Shown here: one piece after another, positions 55,832-64,000 of the stretch | How the letters are laid out: every line of letters starts with the position of its first letter | Position numbering within the stretch: position 1 is the stretch's first letter | The notes under the pieces: model-generated | Seen by the model: the letters and a program-made list of their open reading frames with translations, nothing else | Databases searched by the model: none | Told to the model about the DNA's origin: nothing | Position numbers and translations under genes: made by a program | NCBI GenBank assembly: GCA_902571095.1 | Contig: CACGAV010000001.1 | Coordinates: 20,620-84,619, forward strand | Length of the DNA stretch: 64,000 nt | Direction: 5' to 3' | Source: an uncultured Pelagibacteraceae bacterium | GTDB lineage: Bacteria > Pseudomonadota > Alphaproteobacteria > Pelagibacterales > Pelagibacteraceae

Positions 55832-57612
55832 ATGATATTTCAGTTTTAGGCAAGAATTGGGTATCGAAAAAATATAACGATCAAACAGTTAACTTCTTAA
55901 AAGATAATTATAACTTGAGTGAAATTGTTTCAAGACTTATTGCTATACGAAATATTAAACTTGATGAAGTAGAATTATTTTTAAATCCTAAAATAAAAAA
56001 TCTTTTACCCAATCCTTACATTTTGAAAGATATGAAAAAATCTGTTGATAGAGCTATAACTGCTATTACCAACTCTGAAAAAATTGGAATTTTCGGAGAT
56101 TATGATGTCGATGGCGCCACATCTACCGCAATACTTGGTAATTATTTTAATGCAATAAATCAAAAAGTAGAAATTTATATTCCAGATAGAAAAAGCGAAG
56201 GTTATGGACCAAGTAAAAAAGGTTTTGAAAAATTGATCGATCTAGGTTCAAAATTAATTTTTACAGTAGATTGTGGAACACTTTCTTTTGAAACAATTGA
56301 ATTTTCACAAAATAAAAATATTGATGTTGTTGTTCTAGATCACCATCAATCTGAACAAATTCTTCCCAAAGCATTCTCTATTGTAAATCCAAATAGATTT
56401 GATGATTTTTCCAGACTAAATTATTTATGTGCAGCAGGTGTATGTTTTATGTTTTTAATTGCATTAAACAAAAATTTAAGAGAGTCAGATTGGTTCAAAA
56501 AAAATAATATAAAGGAGCCAAATTTAATAAATTTTTTAGATTTGGTTTCATTAGGTACTGTTTGTGATGTAGTACCTTTAGTTGGATTAAACCGAGCTTT
56601 AGTTAGCCAAGGCCTTCAAGTTATAAAAAAAAAATCAAACCAAGGTATAAAAATACTCAAAAACATATGTGGAATTGAAAGTAATATTAGCACTTACCAT
56701 TTAGGATATATTTTGGGCCCACGTATAAACGCCGGTGGTAGAGTTGGAAAATGTTCCCACGGAGCAAATTTACTTATCAGTAAAGATAGCAAAGAAATCT
56801 TTAAAATAGCAAATGAGCTTGAAGGATATAATACAGAAAGAAAAATAATTGAAAATAACATGCTGAATAAAATTGAAAAAAATATATCAATAAATAAAGA
56901 TGAACCAGTAATTGTACTGTCAGGACATAATTGGCACGGAGGTATAATTGGTATAATTGCTTCCAGATTAAAAGATAAATATAACAAACCAACTGTAATT
57001 ATATCTGTAGAAAAAGGTGTAGGTAGAGCCTCCGCAAGATCGACAAATGGTTTTGATATAGGAACAGCAATTATTAATGCTGTTCAAAATAAAATATTAA
57101 AAAAGGGTGGAGGCCACAAAATGGCAGGAGGATTTAGTATTGATGAAAATAAAATTGAAGAATTTAAAGGTTTTATTAATAAAAAATTTATTAAAATAAA
57201 AAACTCTATAAATCAAACTGCTAATATTTTTTTTGACGCTAAAATTTCACCATCAGCCTTAAATGAAAACTTTTTATCTCAAATTAATATTCTATCACCC
57301 TTTGGATCTGGAAATCCTGAGCCTAAATTTGTTATAGAGAATTTAGAGTTACTAAAGTCATCTGTTGTAGGTGAAAAACATATTAAATCAATTTTTACTG
57401 GTCCAGATGGCTCGATAATCAAAGGCATAACATTCAATGCCATAAAGACGCATTTAGAAACGTATTTACTTAAAAAAAACCAAAAAAAAATTAATATTAT
57501 TGGTAAATTAAGTCTTAATGAGTGGAAAGGTGAAAAAAAAGTAGAGTTTATTATCGATGATATTTCTGTTAATAAGACAAACAATAATTCGGTCCCATCG
57601 TCTAACGGTTAG
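55828..57612 (+). CDS. recJ: Single-stranded-DNA-specific exonuclease RecJ
   Basis: A 5'-3' exonuclease of the DHH family acting in recombination and mismatch repair. Motifs include GIFGDYDVDGATSTAIL, VDCGT, VVLDHHQS (DHH), GPRINAGGRVGKCSHGANLL and the DHHA1 motif KGGGHKMAGGFSI; the OB-fold region with FGSGNPEPKFV follows. The 594 residues are near normal. The last eight sense codons and the stop lie within the first 22 bases of tRNA-Glu, so the C-terminal VPSSNG is encoded by tRNA sequence. Confidence 0.95.
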   Translation: MNDISVLGKNWVSKKYNDQTVNFLKDNYNLSEIVSRLIAIRNIKLDEVELFLNPKIKNLLPNPYILKDMKKSVDRAITAITNSEKIGIFGDYDVDGATSTAILGNYFNAINQKVEIYIPDRKSEGYGPSKKGFEKLIDLGSKLIFTVDCGTLSFETIEFSQNKNIDVVVLDHHQSEQILPKAFSIVNPNRFDDFSRLNYLCAAGVCFMFLIALNKNLRESDWFKKNNIKEPNLINFLDLVSLGTVCDVVPLVGLNRALVSQGLQVIKKKSNQGIKILKNICGIESNISTYHLGYILGPRINAGGRVGKCSHGANLLISKDSKEIFKIANELEGYNTERKIIENNMLNKIEKNISINKDEPVIVLSGHNWHGGIIGIIASRLKDKYNKPTVIISVEKGVGRASARSTNGFDIGTAIINAVQNKILKKGGGHKMAGGFSIDENKIEEFKGFINKKFIKIKNSINQTANIFFDAKISPSALNENFLSQINILSPFGSGNPEPKFVIENLELLKSSVVGEKHIKSIFTGPDGSIIKGITFNAIKTHLETYLLKKNQKKINIIGKLSLNEWKGEKKVEFIIDDISVNKTNNNSVPSSNG

Positions 57613-57665
57613 GACAGATGGTTTTCAATCATCTAATCGGGGTTCGATTCCCCGTGGGACCGCCA
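57591..57665 (+). tRNA. tRNA-Glu (anticodon UUC)
   Basis: The 75-base gene folds with acceptor stem GGTCCCA/TGGGACC, discriminator G and encoded CCA. The anticodon arm GATGG-TTTTCAA-TCATC gives TTC for glutamate codons GAA/GAG; the T arm is CGGGG-TTCGATT-CCCCG. Its first 22 bases double as the recJ 3' end. Only seven bases separate it from the next gene, so processing from a shared transcript is probable. Confidence 0.96.
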
Positions 57666-57672
57666 AAATATT

Positions 57673-58629
57673 ATGTTCAAAATTGCAATAATAGAAAAAA
57701 TAGATGAAGATGGTTTAGCTCTATTAGATAAAAATCCAAATTTTGAGTATGAATTAATTGAAAACTTAAATAAGGACAATTTAATTAAAGAACTACCTAA
57801 GTTTGACGCTGTTACTTTGCGCGTTGCAAAATTAGATAAGGATATACTTCAACATTGTAAAAGACTTAAGGTAATTTCAAGACACGGGGTAGGTATAGAT
57901 AATGTTGATTTAAATTATATTAAAAATAATAATATAGCTTTATTAATTACTGCAACAGCGAATTCATTAGCAGTTGCCGAACACGTAATGTATATGATGC
58001 TAAGTTTATCCAAAGGTATTGTTTCATATGACCTTTCTGTAAGAGAGGGCAACTTTAAGAATAATATAAATAAAATTGAAACTTTTGAATTATACAATAA
58101 GGAAATTCTCATTGCGGGTTTTGGACGTATTGGAAAAAACTTAATAAAAAGATGTTTGGGCTTTGAGATGAAAGTAAATGTTTTTGATCCTTTTGTTGAG
58201 GAAAAAATCATTAAATCTTTTGGTGGAAGTAAAGTTAATAATTTAAAAAATAGTATTAAAAGTGCAGATTTTGTATCAATCCATATGCCATTAAATGAAA
58301 AAACAAAAAACATGATTGATATAGATGTTTTAAAATCTATGAAAAAAAATGCTATTATTATTAATACAGCTAGAGGAGGAATAATTAATGAAGAGGATTT
58401 AGATAGCGCTCTTAATTCAAAATTAATTTTTGCTGCAGGATTAGATGTGTTTGAAAAAGAACCTCCAGATATTAACAATCCTTTATTAAAAAACAAAAAA
58501 GTTCTATTAAGTCCTCACTCAGCTACCTTTACAAAAGAATGTAAATCGAGAATGAGTATAGAAACAGTTCAAAATATAATTGATTTTTTTGAGAAAAAAA
58601 CTAAACCATCTATGATAGTTAAGTTATGA
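57673..58629 (+). CDS. D-isomer-specific 2-hydroxyacid dehydrogenase (SerA-like)
   Basis: The 318-residue protein has the family's two-domain layout: RLKVISRHGVGIDNVD and ATANSLAVAEHVMYMML in the substrate domain, the NAD motif EILIAGFGRIGKNLIKR, and the catalytic residues in INTARGGIINEEDL (Arg), GLDVFEKEP (Glu) and LSPHSATFT (His). It lacks the C-terminal ACT or ASB domains of long SerA proteins. Phosphoglycerate, hydroxypyruvate and other 2-hydroxyacids are possible substrates. It overlaps the next small gene by four bases. Confidence 0.88.
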   Translation: MFKIAIIEKIDEDGLALLDKNPNFEYELIENLNKDNLIKELPKFDAVTLRVAKLDKDILQHCKRLKVISRHGVGIDNVDLNYIKNNNIALLITATANSLAVAEHVMYMMLSLSKGIVSYDLSVREGNFKNNINKIETFELYNKEILIAGFGRIGKNLIKRCLGFEMKVNVFDPFVEEKIIKSFGGSKVNNLKNSIKSADFVSIHMPLNEKTKNMIDIDVLKSMKKNAIIINTARGGIINEEDLDSALNSKLIFAAGLDVFEKEPPDINNPLLKNKKVLLSPHSATFTKECKSRMSIETVQNIIDFFEKKTKPSMIVKL

Positions 58630-59138
58630 ATAATTTTTTTGGAAAATTTAAAAACTATGGATTATTAGAACTGTTGGTATTCTCATCTGCAGTTTATGTT
58701 GCAGGAATGTTGTTATGGACAGCATCGACACGATCTGCGGTTGAGGAAAAAGCAAACAATGTAAAATCAAACCACAAACAAATTGTTGATTTTATCAATT
58801 CAGAAATAAATAATTGTGATCAAGGTGACGAAAATTCAAAGACAGCCTGGGGTGACCTATGTAAAGACGAGTGGTTGTCTATAAAAGTTATTGAGTACAT
58901 TAATAATAATATGGAAATGGTAAATCCATATTCATCAAACAAAGAAATTTTAAAGCAAGCCCAAGACCCGAGACTACAAGCAGAAGGAAAAGCTGGCCAA
59001 TCAACTGAGATGGGAGTTATTTTTTTAAGTTCTCAAAATTTTAGTTCAGAAGCTGGATCAGAGTGGGTTATTGGAACATGTGTAAAATCTCCATGTGTTG
59101 CAGCTGGAAATAACGAACTTACTTCTGTTTACAGATAA
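58626..59138 (+). CDS. Membrane-anchored Cys-containing protein of unknown function
   Basis: I do not recognise a family. The 170-residue protein has one N-terminal hydrophobic segment (NYGLLELLVFSSAVYVAGMLLW, about residues 10-31), then a helical stretch and a polar domain with four cysteines, two of them in GTCVKSPCVAAG near the end, suited to disulfides outside the cell. The GLLELL start faintly resembles type IV pilin-like N-termini, but the Glu is at +3 relative to the glycine, not +5. It overlaps the dehydrogenase gene by four bases and ends two bases from convergent iolE. Confidence 0.75.
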   Translation: MNNFFGKFKNYGLLELLVFSSAVYVAGMLLWTASTRSAVEEKANNVKSNHKQIVDFINSEINNCDQGDENSKTAWGDLCKDEWLSIKVIEYINNNMEMVNPYSSNKEILKQAQDPRLQAEGKAGQSTEMGVIFLSSQNFSSEAGSEWVIGTCVKSPCVAAGNNELTSVYR

Positions 59139-59140
59139 AC

Positions 59141-60040
59141 TTATTCAATAATTTCAAATCCAACCTTAGTTGCAGTTTTTTTTAAATATTCATAACCTTT
59201 TTTTGCGTATTCAAATGGGTTAGCTTTTTTCGGGTCTTGCTCAGCCTCAACAACCAACCAACTCTTATAGTCATTTTTTTTGAGCTGTTTTAAAACGGGA
59301 TTATAATCAATACAACCATCACCTGGAACTGTAAAAGCTCCTTCAAGAAAAGCATGTCGAAAACTTAAATTTTTAGATAAAGATTTTTTTAAAACATTTC
59401 CTCTCATATCTTTACAATGCACGTGGGCGATTTTTTCTTTAAAGTTTTTGATTATTTTTAAATAATCTCCGCCTGCAAATAACATATGCCCAGTATCAAT
59501 AGTAAGTTTAACCGAGTCATTGGTTTCTTGCATTAGTCTGATGGTATCTTCCTCAGACTGTATAACAGTACCCATATGATGATGATAAGCTAATGGCATT
59601 TCCTCATCCTCAAGTCTTTTTCCAACTTCATTAATTTTTTTGCAATAAGATATCCAAGTATCATTATCTAAAATTGGTCTTTTAGATAATGGCATATTCT
59701 CGTCTCCCTGAATTGAGTCCGTTACTTCAGCAAATACTATACATGGAGCTTTACAGTCTTTAAATAAGTTTAATTGACTTCTTATATTTTCCATTTCTTC
59801 TTTAACTGTTCGTTTTAATAAATTTGCCCCATACCAGCCAGAACATAATTTAATATTAAATTTATTTAATATTGGAATCAATTCATCTGATGTTTTTGGA
59901 AATTTACCCCCCGACTCCACACCAGTAAACCCAGCCTGTCTTGCTTCAGACAAACACGTCTCAAGAGATGTTTCGCCTCCAAGTTCTGGCATATCATCAT
60001 TACTCCAGGCTATTGGTGCTATTCCTAATTTTACTGACAT
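59141..60040 (-). CDS. iolE: Myo-inosose-2 dehydratase
   Basis: Second enzyme of myo-inositol breakdown, removing water from 2-keto-myo-inositol. The 299-residue barrel protein has VKLGIAPIAWSNDDMPELGG, ARQAGFTGVESGGKFPK, LCSGWYGANLLKRTVKEE, LAYHHHMGTVIQSEED, DTGHMLFAGGDYL and VPGDGCIDYNPVLKQL...WLVVEAEQDP, all IolE features with metal-binding His/Asp/Glu. The ATG at 60040 starts MSVKLGIAPIAW and is chosen over an ATG 16 codons upstream that adds an unrelated hydrophobic leader. Divergent from iolG. Confidence 0.95.
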   Translation of the reverse strand: MSVKLGIAPIAWSNDDMPELGGETSLETCLSEARQAGFTGVESGGKFPKTSDELIPILNKFNIKLCSGWYGANLLKRTVKEEMENIRSQLNLFKDCKAPCIVFAEVTDSIQGDENMPLSKRPILDNDTWISYCKKINEVGKRLEDEEMPLAYHHHMGTVIQSEEDTIRLMQETNDSVKLTIDTGHMLFAGGDYLKIIKNFKEKIAHVHCKDMRGNVLKKSLSKNLSFRHAFLEGAFTVPGDGCIDYNPVLKQLKKNDYKSWLVVEAEQDPKKANPFEYAKKGYEYLKKTATKVGFEIIE

Positions 60041-60103
60041 TTTATTTATATTTGTTAGGATAATGCTAGATATCTGTAATAAAAACAATAAAAAATTTAT
60101 AAA

Positions 60104-61051
60104 ATGAAAATTAATGTTGCATTATTTGGCCTTGGAAGAATTGGTATAATGCATGCTCAAAACTTAAAGATGAATAAAAAATTTAATCTTAAGTATGTAT
60201 TCGATATTAATAAAAAACTATCTATAAGAGCCGCGAAAAAACTCAAGTCAACATATATTAAAAATCCAAATATTGCATTCAAGGACAAAACTATAAAAGT
60301 AATTTTTATTTCATCTACGACTTCCACCCATATACCCTTAATTTTATTAGCTGCAAAATACAAAAAAACAATTTTTTGCGAAAAACCTTTAGACCTTAGT
60401 ATTAAAAGAGTAGTTAAATGTAGAAAAAAAATTAAAAGATTTAAACCTAAAATACAATTGGGGTTTAATCGGCGTTATGATCCAGGACATTATCATCTAA
60501 AAAAATCTCTTTTGTCTGGAAAAATCGGTAAGTTGGAAAAAATAATCATTACAAGTCGAGACCCAGCACCTCCTTCCTTAAATTATTTAAAAAATTCAGG
60601 AGGAATATTTAGAGATATGACAATTCATGATTTTGACTTGGCTAGATTTTATCTTGGTAAAGATCCCATAAAGGAAATCTTTGCATCCGCAACTAATTTA
60701 TCTGATTCAAGATTTAAAAAAATTAAAGATTATGAAATTGCTTCATGTGTTTTAAAATCTAGAAAAGGTGTAATCACAGTTATTAATAACTCTCGACACT
60801 GTAAATTTGGATACGATCAAAGAGTAGAAATATTTGGTAATAAAGGAATGCTAATATCAGACAATAAGCGAAAATATAATTTTTTTATAGATAGATATAA
60901 AATTGCTTACAAACTTCAATTGAATGATCTATATAATCTTGTAACAAAAAACAAAAAACCAAGATCTACCTTTGATGATGGTGAAAAATCACTTCATATA
61001 GCTAATGCAGCATTTAAATCTTTAAAATTTAAAAAAGTTGTTAATATATAA
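60104..61051 (+). CDS. iolG: Myo-inositol 2-dehydrogenase (Gfo/Idh/MocA family)
   Basis: Oxidises myo-inositol to 2-keto-myo-inositol with NAD+. The N-terminal Rossmann fold begins NVALFGLGRIGIMHAQNLK; the catalytic lysine lies in IFCEKPLDLS; QLGFNRRYDPGH and SGGIFRDMTIHDFDLARFYLG are typical of the IolG branch. The 315-residue length is normal. Divergent from iolE and upstream of an ABC sugar importer, it very probably acts on the imported inositol; scyllo-inositol or related cyclitols remain possible. Confidence 0.92.
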   Translation: MKINVALFGLGRIGIMHAQNLKMNKKFNLKYVFDINKKLSIRAAKKLKSTYIKNPNIAFKDKTIKVIFISSTTSTHIPLILLAAKYKKTIFCEKPLDLSIKRVVKCRKKIKRFKPKIQLGFNRRYDPGHYHLKKSLLSGKIGKLEKIIITSRDPAPPSLNYLKNSGGIFRDMTIHDFDLARFYLGKDPIKEIFASATNLSDSRFKKIKDYEIASCVLKSRKGVITVINNSRHCKFGYDQRVEIFGNKGMLISDNKRKYNFFIDRYKIAYKLQLNDLYNLVTKNKKPRSTFDDGEKSLHIANAAFKSLKFKKVVNI

Positions 61052-61157
61052 TAATAATTTTTAAACCCAAGGTTGAAATAAAAAATCCTGTTCTTTTCTT
61101 TTAATCTTTTTTTTGTTTAAATAAAAATATTAAAAATAACAATATAAAGAGGGAAAA
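61052..61157 (+). other. Leader of the ABC importer operon, largest intergenic gap of the window
   Basis: This 106-base stretch is very A/T rich and holds no open frame of note. GAGGG at 61149-61153 is a good ribosome binding site four bases before the binding-protein ATG. A TTGAAA occurs in the first third, but I cannot place a matching -10 box with normal spacing, so no promoter is asserted. No stable GC hairpin or riboswitch-like structure is visible. Confidence 0.5.
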
Positions 61158-62078
61158 ATGAGAAAAATATATTTAACATTAGTAGCTTTTCTATCATGGA
61201 TGGCGATGTCCGTTGCATCATTTGCAATTGATGTAATCGTTGTTTCACATGGTCAAGCTAACGATCCTTTTTGGTCTGTTGCTAAAAATGGAGTTGACTC
61301 TGCTTGCAAAGATATGAAAATTAAATGTAAGTACACAGCCCCAGGTACATTTGACATGGTTGAAATGGCTAAATTAATTGATAACGCTGTTTCACAAAAA
61401 CCTAAAGGTATTGTGATCACTTTACCTGACGCTGCGGCTTTAGGAAAATCTGTTAAGGCTGCGATTGCTGCTGGTATCCCAGTGGTATCAATGAACTCTG
61501 GTTCAGATGACTTTGCTAAATTAGGTATTAGCGCTCATGTTGGACAAACTGAGTTTGAAGCAGGTGTAGGTGGTGGTCAAAAAATGAAAGCAGCTGGTGG
61601 AAAAAAAGCACTATGCGTTAACCACGAAGTTGGGAACGTAGCACTTGATAGAAGATGTGCTGGTTTCAAAAAAGGCTTTGGTGGTCCAGTAGAAATACTT
61701 GGTACATCAAATGACCCAACAGAAATTCAAAAAGCTGTTGCTGCCAAATTAGGTGGGGTAGATACTATTTTAACTTTAGGTGCAGGACTTTCTGGAGAAG
61801 CGGCTCTAAAAGCAATTAAGTCAGCTGGTAAAACTGGCAGCATTAAACTTGGAACATTTGATATGTCGCCAGGAATGCTTAAAGCTGCTGCAGCTGGAGA
61901 AGTTGAGTTTTTAATTGACCAACAACAATATCTTCAAGGATATTTGCCTATAGCTATATTTGCTCAGTATATGAGATGGGGAACAATGCCAGCTGGTGTT
62001 GTTATGACGGGACCTGGTTTCGTTACACCACAAAATGCTAGCAAAGTAATTAAGTGGGCAGCTCAAGGTTATAGATAA
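61158..62078 (+). CDS. Periplasmic sugar/inositol-binding protein of an ABC importer
   Basis: A signal peptide of about 23 residues (MRKIYLTLVAFLSWMAMSVASFA) precedes a ribose-binding-type (Peripla_BP_4) domain: VVSHGQANDPFWSVAKNGVDSA, GIVITLPDAAALGKSVKAAIAAGIPVVSMNSG, ALDRRCAGFKKGF and IDQQQYLQGYLPIAIFAQY. Base use is richer in G and C and codons are less A/T-biased than neighbouring genes, as expected for a highly expressed binding protein. Proximity to iolG/iolE suggests inositol as ligand. A strong terminator follows. Confidence 0.92.
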   Translation: MRKIYLTLVAFLSWMAMSVASFAIDVIVVSHGQANDPFWSVAKNGVDSACKDMKIKCKYTAPGTFDMVEMAKLIDNAVSQKPKGIVITLPDAAALGKSVKAAIAAGIPVVSMNSGSDDFAKLGISAHVGQTEFEAGVGGGQKMKAAGGKKALCVNHEVGNVALDRRCAGFKKGFGGPVEILGTSNDPTEIQKAVAAKLGGVDTILTLGAGLSGEAALKAIKSAGKTGSIKLGTFDMSPGMLKAAAAGEVEFLIDQQQYLQGYLPIAIFAQYMRWGTMPAGVVMTGPGFVTPQNASKVIKWAAQGYR

Positions 62079-62092
62079 AAATAATTTTAAAA

Positions 62093-62123
62093 GGCCTGGT
62101 TATAACGCCAGGCCTTTTTTTTT
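62093..62123 (+). terminator. Rho-independent terminator between binding protein and permease
   Basis: GGCCTGG (62093-62099) and CCAGGCC (62108-62114) form a perfect 7-base GC-rich stem around an 8-base loop, followed by nine Ts. It is the strongest terminator in the window and lies 14 bases after the binding-protein stop. By partial termination it would set the binding protein above the permease and ATPase in amount, a common arrangement in ABC importers. Confidence 0.9.
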
Positions 62124-62140
62124 AACACAACTAAATAAAT

Positions 62141-63259
62141 ATGTCAGTCAAGTCAAAAAGTATTCAAAAAAAATCTAAAGATGAAAGATTACGTAAGGTT
62201 TCAAATTTAAAAGTTTTATTAAATAGACCCGAACTTGGCGCATTAGGTGGATCGGTTCTTGTATTTATCTTTTTTGGTATTGTTGCAGGTGATACTGGAA
62301 TGTTTAGTGCATATGGAACAATCAATTTTCTAGAAGTCTCGGCTAATCTTGGAATTATTGCGATTGCAGCAGCACTTTTAATGATAGGGGGAGAATTTGA
62401 TTTGTCAGTTGGATCTATGATTGGTTTCGCTGGTATTTGTATAGCGATACCAGCTATTTATTGGGGCTGGCCTTTATGGTCAAGTATTCTTTTTGCTTTT
62501 TCCATGGCCGTTCTAGTTGGTTATGCAAATGGTATACTAGTTGTCAGAACGGGTTTGCCTTCCTTTATTGTAACACTTGCAATGCTATTTATTTTACGTG
62601 GTGCAACTTTAGCCTTAACAAGATTAATTACGGGCAGAACACAAGTTCCCGGTTTAAGAGTACTGATCGAAAATGATCCAATCGCATGGATTTTTTCTGC
62701 AGATGCATTCAAGGGGGTCTTCACATGGCTTGGTTCATTAGGTCTAATAGCCTTAAGACAAGATGGAACTCCTCTAGCTACTGGTATTCCCGCATCAGTT
62801 TTATGGTGGGTTGGAATGACAATTTTTGCAACATGGTTATTAATGAAAACTAGATATGGTAACTGGATATTTGCTTCTGGTGGAGACAAACTTGGTGCAA
62901 GAAACGTTGGTGTACCAGTTGGAAGAGTAAAAATTAGTTTATTTATTGGAACAGCAGTGGCAGCAACAATTTATGCTTGCGTTCAAGTATTAGATGCTGG
63001 GTCAGCTGATACAATGAGAGGTTTTTTAAAGGAATTAGAAGCAATTGTTGCAGCTGTTGTTGGAGGATGTTTATTAACCGGTGGCTACGGCTCTGCAATT
63101 GGTGCAGCATTTGGTGCTTTAATATTTGGAACAGTTTCAATGGGAATTTACTACACAGATGTAGACACCGATTGGTTTAAAGTGTTCTTAGGAGCAATGA
63201 TGTTGATTGCTGTTATTTTTAATAATTTTATTAGAAGAAGAGTCACTGAGAATAAATAA
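62141..63259 (+). CDS. ABC importer permease (ribose/inositol type)
   Basis: The 372-residue inner-membrane protein has about ten hydrophobic segments with family motifs [27 protein letters not shown] and [25 protein letters not shown], then [29 protein letters not shown] and [32 protein letters not shown], typical of RbsC/BPD_transp_2 permeases. It would form the channel as a homodimer. It sits between the terminator and the ATPase gene, overlapping the latter's start by one base. Confidence 0.93.
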   Translation: MSVKSKSIQKKSKDERLRKVSNLKVLLNRPELGALGGSVLVFIFFGIVAGDTGMFSAYGTINFLEVSANLGIIAIAAALLMIGGEFDLSVGSMIGFAGICIAIPAIYWGWPLWSSILFAFSMAVLVGYANGILVVRTGLPSFIVTLAMLFILRGATLALTRLITGRTQVPGLRVLIENDPIAWIFSADAFKGVFTWLGSLGLIALRQDGTPLATGIPASVLWWVGMTIFATWLLMKTRYGNWIFASGGDKLGARNVGVPVGRVKISLFIGTAVAATIYACVQVLDAGSADTMRGFLKELEAIVAAVVGGCLLTGGYGSAIGAAFGALIFGTVSMGIYYTDVDTDWFKVFLGAMMLIAVIFNNFIRRRVTENK

Positions 63260-64000
63260 TGTCAAATAATTTAGTTGAATTTAATAATATAAGTAAATTT
63301 TTTGGGTCTGTTATAGCTCTTAAAGATGTAACTATGCATATTAAAAAGGGTCAAATCATGTGTTTGCTTGGTGATAACGGTGCGGGTAAATCAACATTAA
63401 TAAAAACTTTATCAGGTGTTCACAAACCTGATGAGGGAGAAATTATAGTCGATGGAAAACAAACAGTATTTGACTCACCACGGGATGCTTTAGATTTGGG
63501 TATAGCAACAGTTTATCAAGATTTAGCGCTTGTATCTTTGATGAGCGTGACTAGAAATTTTTTTATGGGCAGAGAACCAATGAAAGGTTTTGGTCCTTTT
63601 AAAACTTTTGATGTCAATAAAGCTAATAGTATTGCTTCAGAAAGAATGGGCCAAATAGGTATAGATGTAAGAGATCCATCTCAAGCAGTCGGCACAATGT
63701 CAGGCGGAGAAAGACAATGCCTAGCTATATCAAGAGCAATTTATTTTGGAGCAAAAGTTTTAATTCTTGATGAACCCACCTCAGCTCTTGGTGTTCACCA
63801 AGCATCTGTAGTTTTAAAATATATAGTAAAAGCAGCTGCCTCTGGATTAGGTGTTATTCTAATTACGCATAACGTGCATCATGCATATCCAGTGGGAAAT
63901 AGTTTTACAATTTTAAATAGAGGTAAAAGCATGGGTACTTTTGATAAAAAGGATCTTTCAAGAGAAAAATTATTAGGTATGATGGCGGGCGGTGAAGAGC
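63259..64000 (+). CDS. ABC importer ATPase, truncated by the window edge
   Basis: The frame starts ATG at 63259 and is still open at the last base (247 codons). Walker A is [11 protein letters not shown], the Q-loop lies in [10 protein letters not shown], the signature is MSGGERQ, Walker B is VLILDEPT and the H-loop ITHN. The closing MMAGGEE resembles the end of single-domain sugar ATPases such as FrcA rather than the two-domain RbsA type, so only a few residues may be missing. It completes the importer. Confidence 0.92.
   Translation, partial: MSNNLVEFNNISKFFGSVIALKDVTMHIKKGQIMCLLGDNGAGKSTLIKTLSGVHKPDEGEIIVDGKQTVFDSPRDALDLGIATVYQDLALVSLMSVTRNFFMGREPMKGFGPFKTFDVNKANSIASERMGQIGIDVRDPSQAVGTMSGGERQCLAISRAIYFGAKVLILDEPTSALGVHQASVVLKYIVKAAASGLGVILITHNVHHAYPVGNSFTILNRGKSMGTFDKKDLSREKLLGMMAGGEE

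Noticed and set aside
57915..58496. 193-codon open frame on the minus strand
   Set aside because: It lies fully opposite the 2-hydroxyacid dehydrogenase gene and shows no family likeness.
60041..60088. Upstream start for iolE giving a hydrophobic leader of 16 residues
   Set aside because: IolE is a cytoplasmic enzyme and homologues begin near VKLGIAPIAW, so the ATG at 60040 is preferred.
61070..61140. Promoter with TTGAAA upstream of the binding protein
   Set aside because: No -10 box with suitable spacing could be placed in this all-A/T sequence, so no promoter feature was made.
62437..62676. 79-codon open frame on the plus strand
   Set aside because: It is an out-of-frame reading of the permease gene, whose conserved motifs run straight through.
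1..64000. Search for a CRISPR array, prophage, transposon, toxin-antitoxin or other novel multi-gene system
   Set aside because: No direct-repeat array, integrase, transposase, phage structural gene or cluster of unrecognised genes was seen. Nearly every gene belongs to a known core family in usual order.

Overview
The window is a gene-dense, strongly AT-rich piece of bacterial chromosome. Gene content and order are those of an alphaproteobacterium: S10/spc/alpha ribosomal cluster; pyrB-pyrC-plsY-topA; ruvX/gatCAB; dapA-smpB...rel-pyrE-pdxJ-acpS-lepB-rnc-recO; rpiB-glyA-nrdR-ribD-ribE-ribB-ribH-nusB; bamE-plsX-ihfA-merR; rplM-rpsI-argC; hom-glpX-recJ. Lysine/isoleucine/asparagine-rich proteins, intergenic gaps of a few bases, stop codons overlapping start codons and several TTG starts point to a streamlined marine lineage of the SAR11/Pelagibacterales type. 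This taxonomic call is inference from style and synteny; no rRNA gene is present to confirm it.

Layout. 1-8763: ribosomal protein operon from the 3' part of rplP to rplQ, including secY, adk and rpoA. 8782-14697: a pseudouridine synthase, lipB, mgtE, panC and the UDP-glucose/UDP-glucuronate pair galU-ugd. 14701-21093: a minus-strand block (ridA, topA, plsY, pyrC-like, pyrB, ruvX). 21147-27308: gatCAB, a methyltransferase, trhO and a MATE exporter, followed by tRNA-Ser(GCU). 27431-29756: a lytic transglycosylase gene split by a frameshift at an A8 tract. 29796-37128: a long operon from dapA to recO. 38199-44542: a 2OG-dioxygenase-like gene, rpiB, glyA, nrdR, the riboflavin genes and nusB. 44606-51095: H+-pyrophosphatase, bamE, bc1 chaperone, rpmF, plsX, ihfA, merR, rpmG, a chorismate mutase and ctaA. 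51143-57665: rplM-rpsI, argC, a small lipoprotein, hom, glpX and recJ, which runs into tRNA-Glu(UUC). 57673-64000: a hydroxyacid dehydrogenase, an anchored Cys-containing protein, and a myo-inositol module (iolE, iolG and an ABC importer cut by the window edge).

I found no CRISPR array, prophage, insertion sequence, toxin-antitoxin pair or defence island, and no multi-gene cluster of unknown function. The points worth a second look are small departures from family norms: the frameshifted transglycosylase, a Rel protein without the segment between TGS and ACT, altered zinc-ligand spacing in NrdR, Asn in place of the usual His in lumazine synthase, a dihydroorotase-like protein without its metal-binding His pair, a recJ stop codon inside a tRNA gene, and a series of single-gene losses from otherwise conserved neighbourhoods (rpmD, rpoZ, era, dprA, fabH). 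Two small proteins without a recognised family (53106-53594 and 58626-59138) are the most genuinely unknown genes. No gap between genes exceeds about 110 bases.
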